Positions 44,435 through 53,850 of a DNA stretch of 64,000 nucleotides are shown here, piece after piece. The notes beneath the pieces are model-generated. The model had not been told where the DNA came from. It saw only the letters and a program-made list of their open reading frames with translations, and did not search any database. This DNA is from a marine group bacterium Sva0996 bin134 (GTDB lineage Bacteria > Actinomycetota > Acidimicrobiia > Acidimicrobiales > Bin134), in contig MPNQ01000001.1 of NCBI GenBank assembly GCA_002239105.1, positions 1 to 64,000 on the forward strand, in the 5' to 3' direction. Position numbers and translations under genes: made by a program. Within the stretch, counting starts at the first letter, position 1; the number at the start of each line of letters is the position of its first letter.

Positions 44435-44737
44435 TTGCCTACATACGACACGTCGACCGCGTTCGCGCGCAGTTGGGAGAAGCTCACGCCCCAGCAGGCA
44501 AATCGATTTCGATTTCAATTGGAGAAGTTCGTCGAAGACTTGACCGCGATGGAGGAAGGCAGGCGAACTGCGTTCCGCAAGGGGTTGCGGGTCAAAAAGC
44601 TGAGGGGGACGAGCGATGTCTATGAGATGTCGTGGGATTCCGACGGCAGAGCGACGTTCGCGGTGGGGGACCCAATACAGGAGGGGAAATTCCACATCGT
44701 CTGGCTAGACATCGGCGGTCACGACATACTCCCGTAA
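44435..44737 (+). CDS. RelE/ParE-like toxin
   Basis: The 100-residue protein starts with TTG and has the typical toxin pattern of this superfamily: TSTAFARSWEKLTPQQANRF with an opening helix pair, then RVKKLRGTSDVYEMSWDSDGRATFAV and a closing FHIVWLDIGGHDIL strand. RelE cleaves mRNA on ribosomes; ParE poisons gyrase; which applies cannot be told. It sits next to its presumed antitoxin. Confidence 0.68.
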   Translation: MPTYDTSTAFARSWEKLTPQQANRFRFQLEKFVEDLTAMEEGRRTAFRKGLRVKKLRGTSDVYEMSWDSDGRATFAVGDPIQEGKFHIVWLDIGGHDILP

Positions 44738-44746
44738 GGCGAGAAC

Positions 44747-45661
44747 TCAGTCCGGGGAGCGTTGTAGGCGGGAAAGCGCGATCACCAAGCAGGCCGCGGC
44801 CACTGCGAGCACCGTGGGGAGCCACAGGTCGGCGGCGGGAGCCCATCCGAGGCCGGTGCCGTCGACGGCCTCATCAGCGTGTCGGCTGATCACGCCCACC
44901 CCGGCGGGCCAGGGCCACAGCACCCGCAGCGAGCCCAACAGCAGGCCCACCATCACGGCCAGAGTCGGGTCGTGCCAGCGGTCGAGCACACGGCCGATCA
45001 GGTTGGAGAACAGGGCTAGCCCCACCACTGCCCCGATGCCGAGTGCGGCTAAGTCGGCCCAAGATCGGTCATCGACCGCGCCAATGGCCGCGGGATACAC
45101 CCCGATCATCAGCAGGACGAAAGCCCCGGAGATTCCGGGCAGCAACATGGCGCATACCGCCACGATGCCTGACCCGAAGAGGACCAGGACCGACGGATCG
45201 GCCACCGGTCCCGACTGGAGTCCCAACAGCCAGAAGAACAGCCCGCCCACCGCCAATGCCACCACCGCCAACCCAGCGCCCGATCGTTCCAGAAGCCGCC
45301 AGGCCACCACCACCGACGCCGCCACCAATCCGAAGAACAGCCCGGCCATGGCCTCGGGCTCATCGGCCAACAGATCATCGATCACCGACGCCAGGGCCGC
45401 GACGGCGGCCACGATGCCCACCACCAGCGGCACCGCGAACCACCAGTCGAAGCGCCGCAATCGGTCCCAAGCCTCGCTCCATCGGCCCCGGAGCAACACG
45501 CCCAGCACCCCTGCACCAGACCGCACGGTGTCGATCAGCCGGGCATAGATCCCCAACAGCAGCGCCACGGTGCCCCCTGACACACCAGGCACCACGTCGG
45601 CTGCCCCCATGAGCACCCCCCGCGCCACCTGGTGGGCGGCATCTCTAGCCCTAGACCACAT
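44747..45661 (-). CDS. DUF368 membrane protein (polyprenyl-phosphate translocase family)
   Basis: The 304-residue protein begins with the DUF368 signature VLMGAADVVPGVSGGTVALLLGIY and has about eight membrane helices, including a second LLPGISGAFVLLMIG repeat, consistent with two inverted halves. Members of DUF368 have been linked to recycling of undecaprenyl phosphate across the membrane. Its start is 90 bases from the divergent nuclease-RecQ gene, and its 3' end faces the toxin gene. Nothing ties it functionally to those neighbours. Confidence 0.9.
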   Translation of the reverse strand: MWSRARDAAHQVARGVLMGAADVVPGVSGGTVALLLGIYARLIDTVRSGAGVLGVLLRGRWSEAWDRLRRFDWWFAVPLVVGIVAAVAALASVIDDLLADEPEAMAGLFFGLVAASVVVAWRLLERSGAGLAVVALAVGGLFFWLLGLQSGPVADPSVLVLFGSGIVAVCAMLLPGISGAFVLLMIGVYPAAIGAVDDRSWADLAALGIGAVVGLALFSNLIGRVLDRWHDPTLAVMVGLLLGSLRVLWPWPAGVGVISRHADEAVDGTGLGWAPAADLWLPTVLAVAAACLVIALSRLQRSPD

Positions 45662-45750
45662 GGCCAGAACAGGTTTGAGCCTGAGTAGATGGAGTGCTCA
45701 TGGCTGAAAGGCTAAGAGTAGCGTGGCTACTAGCAATGGGAAGAGGGTGA

Positions 45751-48700
45751 ATGGCACCAGGCGACACCACCGTTGAGGCTGTAGAGCGGCGAAGAGTGGA
45801 TTGGCATGATGGGACGTATGCCCGAGATGGGTGGATTGTCCGCTTGGCATCGGCGGGTGGTTCGCTGAGATCGCTTCGCGACAAGCCCCCCGAGCATCTA
45901 GGGGTTTGCTGGATTGCCCGGGAGCGCGGCGAAGACGAACAGTCTGCCCCAAGGTTGTCGGCGGCGGAGAGGGCAGCGGTTGGGTCGATGCTGAGGGTGC
46001 TGGCCAGGGGTGCTGCTCCTCCCATGCATCCTGAGGCGGAGAAGCAGCTTCTCGAGGCTTGCGTTGGTGATCCAGAGCCAACTGGCGAGGACTTCTTGGT
46101 GCCTTCCAAGGGCAAGTCGATGTTGACCGGGGATTGGTATGACTCGGAGTTCGAGGAACAACTCGTCGAGCGGATTGAGGAGGACCGTCCGGGTGCTGCT
46201 ATGTGGCTGGTTCCGCAACCTCTGCTCGACATGCTTGCTTTTGCGGCCGGAGTAGACGCAGAAGTCGACGGCGAGCGCCGATGCGATTTCCTGTTCTGTC
46301 CCCCTGGATCGATGCCGGTCGTGTTCGAAGTAGATGGCGCTCAGCACCAAGACGCCAAACTGGAAGATAAAGACCGGGACCGTCTGCTGAAGAAGGCTGG
46401 GATACGGTCGGTGCGGGTGCCGACGTCGGAGCTTAGAGCAGAGCGCGGGCCAGGCCTGGATCAAGTGATCAAAGTGGTTGCTGAAGCTCGTTTCGGCCGC
46501 CGAGCTGGCGCTCAACGCGATCGTCAAGCCTGGCACCCAAAGGTGTGGGGGCCGATTCAGACGCATCGACTGATGCTCGCCATCTGCGAAGCCATTGACG
46601 CTGGCTTCCTGTCGGGAGAGCGCTGGGTGATCGATGTATCCGACCCGACTGGTCTGTCACCAAAGCTGATCGGCCCATACCTGGAGACGCTGGCAGCAGC
46701 AGCGGAGATTTGGGGCGCCGACAAGCTCGTCCCGCGGATAGTGGTCTTTCGCCGGGGCAGCACGGAGTTTGTCCACCGGAGACAAGGTGACATCGAGTTC
46801 AGCTATGTGCTGGAAGAAACTAAGAGCCGGAGCGAACCTGCTTCGGTTCGGGTGTTGCTGGGAAGCCATTGGTCCCCGTTCGAGCGCCTGCCCGACTCTG
46901 TAGATGGTGGGCCTCCGACGGTGGTGGTCCGCTCGACGGGTGTGCCGGCACTGCCTCGCGATCCTGTTCGACCCAGGGTGGACATCCGGCCTGCGGGGGG
47001 CGACCCAGACCGATTGCGCCTGGCTTTGGAAGCAGTGATGAAGGCAGTGTTCGCCAAAGACTCTTTCCGTGCCGGTCAATTCGAGGCGGTAAAGACGACG
47101 CTTTCTGGGCGGGACTGCGCCGTGTTGCTCCCCACCGGGGCCGGCAAGAGCATGATCTACCAGCTGGCTGGGCTGGTCCTCCCCGGACGCTTGTTAGTGG
47201 TCGATCCGATCACGGCGCTGATCGACGACCAGATCGGCGGGCTGACCGCCGAGGGAATCGACCGTGCTGTTGGAATCACCGCCCAGAACAGCAGAAGCGG
47301 CTTGGGTACAGCAGAAGACGCATACTTCCTCTTTGTGGCCCCGGAGCGGCTGCAACGGCAGAAGTTCCGGGAAATGCTCGCTGCTTCCGCCCGCTCCACC
47401 CCAGTGAGTCTGGTGGTGGTCGATGAGGCGCATTGCGTATCAGAGTGGGGCCACGATTTCCGAGACGCCTACCTGAATTTCGGCAGGACCGCCCGGAAGG
47501 TGTGCAATCCGTCGGGCCACGACGCGGTGCCGATTCTCGCGTTGACCGGTACCGCGTCTCGGGCTGTGCTGTCCGATGTCTTGTTCCAATTGGGCATCTC
47601 AGGCGACTCACCGGAGAGCATCATCAGTCCGGCGTCGTTCGACCGGGCAGAGCTCTCCTACGAGGTGGTGATAACCAAGCCAGATATGTCGGAGGCAACT
47701 CTCAAAGATGTGCTCCGAACTCTGCCGTCATCATTCGGTGAACAGCCGTCCGCCTTCCGAACACGGGGAGGACTGCCGGGGATCGTGTTCATTCCCACCG
47801 TCAATGGGATGCACCGAAGCATGGACCGCGCGCTTGATGCAGTCAGCTCGATCATCCCCACCGCGGTCGGATTTTCCACCACCGCTCCAAGAAGCCGAAA
47901 ACGCCGCGAATGGGATGTGGAGAGGCTCCGCAATGCTGAGAAATTCAAGCGAGACGAGGCCGCGGCCATTGTCGCCACGAAAGCGTTCGGCATGGGCATC
48001 GACAAGCCGAACATCAGGTGGATCGTGCATTTTGGCCTTCCCCAGTCAATCGAGGCCTTTTACCAGGAGGTAGGTCGGGCCGGGCGCAATCGTCAGCCCG
48101 CGAGGAGCGTTCTGATCCTGGCAGAGAACAGCTCGGCACAGAGCAAAGAGCGTTTGGAATCAGGGCGCAACATGCCCTCATCTAGCAAGGGTGGCCCGCG
48201 GCCCGTTCGCGACGATATTGCCACTGTGCTGCGATTCCATAACCAGGCATTTCCCAGTGTGGACAAAGACGTCGAGACGACTGAAGAGGTGTACGGCAAA
48301 CTCTGCTCGAGTCGGAGCATCCCGCTCGGCGAGTCCGAAGACCAGCGGAACGCGTCAAAGCGGGCACTCCACCGGCTGGCAGTGCTCGGTGTTGTAGAGG
48401 ATTACTGCATCGAGGGATTTGGGGATAGCGAGAAAGCAGTAGTCGTCATGTCGGATGCAGGCCCACCGCAGATCGCCGATAGCTTGCTTGGCTTCGTGGC
48501 CCGCTCCCAACCAGGGCAAGTTGAGGCATATCGAATTCGGCTGCCTCGCCTTATCAATGCTCGCAGTGCCGTCCGGGAGTGCAGCAGGCTTCTGGCCGAG
48601 TTCGTCTACGACACGATCGGCAAGGCTCGCCAGCGAAGTCTCTACGAGATGTGGGAACTCGCCAGAGTCGGGCAACGGGGCGGTGAACTAGTCCGCCAGA

Positions 48701-49299
48701 GCATTCTTGATTATCTGTCCGATGGCGTCCCCTCGACCACCGCTCAGCGTCTTGCCGAGCAGGCTGTGTTCGCTTACTCCGATTGGATAGGGGAATGGAA
48801 GAAGATCGCCAGTGAAGGCGATGCCCGGCAGTGGCGGGCCGCAGCCGCCCGCCTGTTGGGGTCGTACCCTGATCACCCCGGGCTTCTCGCTTCTCGTGCC
48901 GTTGCCGGAGTGCTTGTCGGTGGGTCGGCGGATGACTTCGAAACAGGCTTGCGCCAGTCGATAGAAAGCGCGCTCGAACGGTATCGGGCTGACCCGGCTG
49001 ACGCAGAGCACATGGCGATGGAGGTGTTGGATTGGTTTGCAGCACGAGGACTGCCTGAATCTGTTGTTGAACCGCTAGCGGCGGCGGCTGCGGTCGTTGC
49101 GGCTGTCCGTGCTGCGCTCCCGACTTGTGAAAGGGTGGACGCGTGGCTGGACTCGAATTGGAAGAGAAGTCCTCACCTTGCTGTGTTCAAGTTCGCTGAA
49201 GGTGTTGCGCTGGCCAACGAATTAGCCCACTATGCCGCCGACAGCGCTGGAGGGCTTCCAATTCCAGCGATGGCGACGACCGAAAGGAAAAGCAGATGA
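45751..49299 (+). CDS. RecQ-type helicase fused to an N-terminal PD-(D/E)XK-like nuclease
   Basis: The 1182-residue protein combines two activities. Residues about 130-235 look like a small DUF559/VSR-type nuclease: D179 in CDFLF, E193-x-D195 in VVFEVDGAQHQ, then KDRDRLLKKAGIRSVRV. Residues about 430-800 form a superfamily 2 helicase of the RecQ group: Walker A with K466 (LLPTGAGKS), DEAH at 558-561 in VVVDEAHCVSEWGHDFR, ALTGTAS and motif VI QEVGRAGRN (772-780). A winged-helix-like region follows. The RecQ zinc-binding Cys set is not seen. The last about 300 residues are helical and unrecognised. The start has GGAAGAGGGTGA upstream. The next gene overlaps by 4 bases. A DNA-processing or defence role is inferred. 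Confidence 0.88.
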   Translation: MAPGDTTVEAVERRRVDWHDGTYARDGWIVRLASAGGSLRSLRDKPPEHLGVCWIARERGEDEQSAPRLSAAERAAVGSMLRVLARGAAPPMHPEAEKQLLEACVGDPEPTGEDFLVPSKGKSMLTGDWYDSEFEEQLVERIEEDRPGAAMWLVPQPLLDMLAFAAGVDAEVDGERRCDFLFCPPGSMPVVFEVDGAQHQDAKLEDKDRDRLLKKAGIRSVRVPTSELRAERGPGLDQVIKVVAEARFGRRAGAQRDRQAWHPKVWGPIQTHRLMLAICEAIDAGFLSGERWVIDVSDPTGLSPKLIGPYLETLAAAAEIWGADKLVPRIVVFRRGSTEFVHRRQGDIEFSYVLEETKSRSEPASVRVLLGSHWSPFERLPDSVDGGPPTVVVRSTGVPALPRDPVRPRVDIRPAGGDPDRLRLALEAVMKAVFAKDSFRAGQFEAVKTTLSGRDCAVLLPTGAGKSMIYQLAGLVLPGRLLVVDPITALIDDQIGGLTAEGIDRAVGITAQNSRSGLGTAEDAYFLFVAPERLQRQKFREMLAASARSTPVSLVVVDEAHCVSEWGHDFRDAYLNFGRTARKVCNPSGHDAVPILALTGTASRAVLSDVLFQLGISGDSPESIISPASFDRAELSYEVVITKPDMSEATLKDVLRTLPSSFGEQPSAFRTRGGLPGIVFIPTVNGMHRSMDRALDAVSSIIPTAVGFSTTAPRSRKRREWDVERLRNAEKFKRDEAAAIVATKAFGMGIDKPNIRWIVHFGLPQSIEAFYQEVGRAGRNRQPARSVLILAENSSAQSKERLESGRNMPSSSKGGPRPVRDDIATVLRFHNQAFPSVDKDVETTEEVYGKLCSSRSIPLGESEDQRNASKRALHRLAVLGVVEDYCIEGFGDSEKAVVVMSDAGPPQIADSLLGFVARSQPGQVEAYRIRLPRLINARSAVRECSRLLAEFVYDTIGKARQRSLYEMWELARVGQRGGELVRQSILDYLSDGVPSTTAQRLAEQAVFAYSDWIGEWKKIASEGDARQWRAAAARLLGSYPDHPGLLASRAVAGVLVGGSADDFETGLRQSIESALERYRADPADAEHMAMEVLDWFAARGLPESVVEPLAAAAAVVAAVRAALPTCERVDAWLDSNWKRSPHLAVFKFAEGVALANELAHYAADSAGGLPIPAMATTERKSR

Positions 49300-49817
49300 C
49301 CGATACGTCCAGCCCGTCGAATTCCTTTGATGCGTCTGCCCAACGGTTTGCCGATGCTACCGGCGTCCTTGAAGAGCTTCGCGACAAGGTGGCTGCCCTT
49401 TCCGATCTCCAAGAGCAACAGAGCCATGCCACAAGTGCATTGAACGGGTCTCGTGCTGCGCTGCACACTGCGGTTGATGCGCTCAGCCCGGTTGGTGAGC
49501 TCGGTACGGAGCTTCTCTCCTCGCTCAGAGCGGTGGTCGCTGCCGCCGAATCTGTCTTCGATCAGGGCACGGTCAAGGGCATCAGGGACGACGTTGCCGC
49601 GCTCAGCCTGAACATGGCCGACAGCAAGCGCCAGGCTGAGGAGGTCAAGGGCATCAGGGATGACGTTGCCGCGCTCAGCCGAGAAGTTGAATCGCTGAGA
49701 GACAGCATCTGCGCGGAGCGGGACGAAGCCCGTAGAGAACTCGCCGAGATGCGAGCCAAGGTGCAGGCGCTGCCTGAGCGGATTCGAAGCAAGCACGGCC
49801 TAAGCCAAGGACCGTAG
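49296..49817 (+). CDS. Coiled-coil protein coupled to the nuclease-RecQ gene
   Basis: The 173-residue protein starts in ATGA overlap with the stop of the large helicase gene. It is almost entirely helical, with heptad-like stretches (VLEELRDKVAALSDLQEQQ, REVESLRDS, RRELAEMRAKVQAL) and ends in a basic tail. It contains two copies of VKGIRDDVAALS 24 residues apart, from a DNA duplication. It has no catalytic motif, signal or membrane segment. A role as an oligomerising or sensor subunit of the helicase is inferred from the tight coupling. Confidence 0.8.
   Translation: MTDTSSPSNSFDASAQRFADATGVLEELRDKVAALSDLQEQQSHATSALNGSRAALHTAVDALSPVGELGTELLSSLRAVVAAAESVFDQGTVKGIRDDVAALSLNMADSKRQAEEVKGIRDDVAALSREVESLRDSICAERDEARRELAEMRAKVQALPERIRSKHGLSQGP
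49572..49679 (+). repeat. 36-base direct repeat inside the coiled-coil gene
   Basis: Bases 49572-49607 and 49644-49679 match at 35 of 36 positions and are 72 bases apart, exactly 24 codons. They encode the two VKGIRDDVAALS segments. The near-identity at DNA level suggests recent duplication, and in-frame recombination between them could alter coil length. Confidence 0.85.
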
Positions 49818-49850
49818 CCTTCCCACGAGACCCTGCGAATCGGCCGCGCG

Positions 49851-50294
49851 TCAGCCGGCGAACACCGCTTCGGTGGTGAAGGACATGCCTCCTTCGAGGG
49901 TCCGGCGCACGGGGCAGCGGCGGGCGATGTCTTCCAAGCGGGTTCTCTGGTCGTCGTCGAAGTCGCCCTCGATGAAGATCTGGCTGCGTACCCGGTCGAC
50001 GTATCCCGAGGCGTCGGCCTCGCAGTCGTCGCAGTCACGGGCATGAACCCGGTCGTGCTCGAATCGGGCCGATATCGAGTGGAGCTTCCATCCCTTGCGC
50101 TGGCAGTACATCGACAGGGTGATGCAGGTGCAGGCCGCCACCGACGACATGAGGAGCTCATAGGGGTTGGGGGCGGTATCGCCGCCTCCCAGGTCCTCAG
50201 GCTCATCGGCGCCCCATACGTGCGAGCCGGTGCGGAGCTCCACTGAATAATCCTGGCCGGTCTCGACCTCGAGGTCGGCGGTAACGGTGGTCAT
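49851..50294 (-). CDS. OsmC-family peroxide-reducing protein
   Basis: The 147-residue OsmC/Ohr-type protein has the two redox Cys regions: AACTCITLSMYCQRKGW and RRCPVRRTLEGG. Members reduce organic hydroperoxides with a thiol partner. Extra Cys are present in the middle (HARDCDDCEADASG). It is on the same strand as sdhB but 16 bases downstream with its own start; whether it belongs to that operon is unclear. Confidence 0.88.
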   Translation of the reverse strand: MTTVTADLEVETGQDYSVELRTGSHVWGADEPEDLGGGDTAPNPYELLMSSVAACTCITLSMYCQRKGWKLHSISARFEHDRVHARDCDDCEADASGYVDRVRSQIFIEGDFDDDQRTRLEDIARRCPVRRTLEGGMSFTTEAVFAG

Positions 50295-50309
50295 GCTCTG
50301 ACGTTACAG

Positions 50310-51073
50310 CTAACCAGCTAGTTTGCGGTTTTTCACCTTGGCCTTGATGTAGTCCCGGTTGGTCCAGGCGATGAAGTCGATGGGGATGTCTTTGGGACAG
50401 GCCTCTTCGCACTCGCCGTGGTTGGTGCACGAGCCGAAGAACTCCTCCATGGTCTCCACCATGGCCTCGGTGCGGGCCCACCGCTGGGCTTGGCCTTGGG
50501 GGAGCAGGTTCAGGTGCTGCACCTTGGCCGCGGTGAACAGCTGGGCCGCGCTGTTGGGGCATGCGGCCACGCAGGCCCCGCAGCCGATGCAGGCGGCGGC
50601 ATCAAAGGCGGTGTCGGCCGTCTCCTTGGGGACCGGCGTGAGGTTGGCGTCGGGGGCGGCGCCGGTGTTCACCGAGATGTAGCCGCCGGAGGCGATGATG
50701 GCGTCCATGGCCCGGCGGTCCACCGCCAAGTCCCGCAGCACGGGGAACGACGTGGCCCGCCACGGCTCGATCACGATGTGGTCGCCGTCGCTGAAGCTGC
50801 GCATATGAAGCTGGCAGGTGGCCGTGCTCTTCTGGGGTCCGTGGGCTTGGCCGTTGATCATCAGCCCGCAGGTGCCGCAGATGCCCTCCCGGCAGTCGGA
50901 CTCGAACACGATGGGCTCTTCGCCGTTTTCGATGAGCCGCTCGTTGACGATGTCGAGCATCTCCAGGAACGAGGCGTCGGTGCTGATGCCTTTGGCCTCG
51001 TAGGTCACGAAGCGGCCCTCGGCCTGCGGGCCGGGCTGGCGCCACACCTGAAGCGTGAGGTTGATCTCAGAGC

Positions 51074-51077
<4 letters not shown>
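50310..51077 (-). CDS. sdhB: Succinate dehydrogenase iron-sulfur subunit
   Basis: The 255-residue subunit has the [2Fe-2S] loop [15 protein letters not shown], then [12 protein letters not shown] and [12 protein letters not shown], which supply the [4Fe-4S] and [3Fe-4S] clusters. The GTG start at 51077 overlaps the sdhA stop by 4 bases and follows AAAGGAG. A longer frame upstream would lie inside sdhA and is not used. It passes electrons from the flavoprotein to the membrane cytochrome. Confidence 0.95.
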
Positions 51078-52995
<1,918 letters not shown>

Positions 52996-52996
<1 letters not shown>

Positions 52997-53799
52997 CAGC
53001 TTTCCTCTCCCTCAGCAGCCTCGTGCTGCTGGAGTTCCTCCACGATCGAGCGGCCGTTGTCGTCGATCACCCCGGCCTGCACGAAGATGGGGAAGCTCAG
53101 GTTGCCCACCAGGATGATGCCGGCCAGCCCACCGGCCAGGTAGCGGCGCAGGTGGTTGTAGCGGGGGCTGTTGACCCCCAGGCTCTGGAACATGCTCCAG
53201 GTGCCGTGAAAGATGTGGACGGCCAGAGCGGTGTTGGCCACGATGTACAGGATCGCCACCGGGATGCTGCCCAGGCTCTCCGAAACGTTGTGGTAGGGGT
53301 CGCCCCGCACGAAGTCGGGGTTGAACCACCCCCAGGTGAGGTCGGCCAGGTGGTAGAAGAGGTACAGCCCGATGATGGGTCCGGTCCACCGCATGGTGCG
53401 GGAGGCGAAGTTGGCCGCGATGTAGTTCCGGCCGCCGGGATAGCGCTGGTCAGCGGCCCAACTCATTCGGCTCAGGGAATAGGCCGAGTGGATGTGCAGG
53501 CCGAAGGCGGCGATCAGCCCGATGCGCATGGCCCACAGCAGCCAAGTGCGGGGGACGATTTTGGTCCCCAGATCCCGCAGTGTCTCGGCGTACTCGTGGA
53601 TCTCCAGCGGCCCCTCATATAGGTGGAGGTTGCCGATCATGTGGACCACGATGAAGCCCAACAAGGCGACCCCGGTTAGCCCCATCACCCACTTCTTGCC
53701 CACCGCAGTCTGGTAGATGCTGAGCGGCCAGGGAAGCTTCACCCTGGGCTCCGACCGCACCGGCGGCGGCGTGCTCACTCTCGAAACGGTCTGAGCCAT
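52996..53799 (-). CDS. sdhC: Succinate dehydrogenase cytochrome b subunit
   Basis: The 267-residue membrane subunit has five hydrophobic helices and conserved His residues for two hemes ([51 protein letters not shown]). This is the single-subunit B-type anchor. The ATG at 53799 is used rather than an upstream start at 53826, which adds a basic extension. It is the first gene of sdhCAB, which runs on the minus strand with overlapping starts. Confidence 0.94.
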
Positions 53800-53850
53800 C
53801 AACCGCCGACGGTACCGGCGCCCCACTCCTGCCGACTAGCCGAACCGGAG

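Noticed and set aside
45751..49817. Assignment of the nuclease-RecQ unit to the Dpd (7-deazaguanine) system, which also has a RecQ-like protein
   Set aside because: No transglycosylase or other Dpd genes are nearby, and the fused nuclease and coiled-coil partner do not fit what I know of that system.
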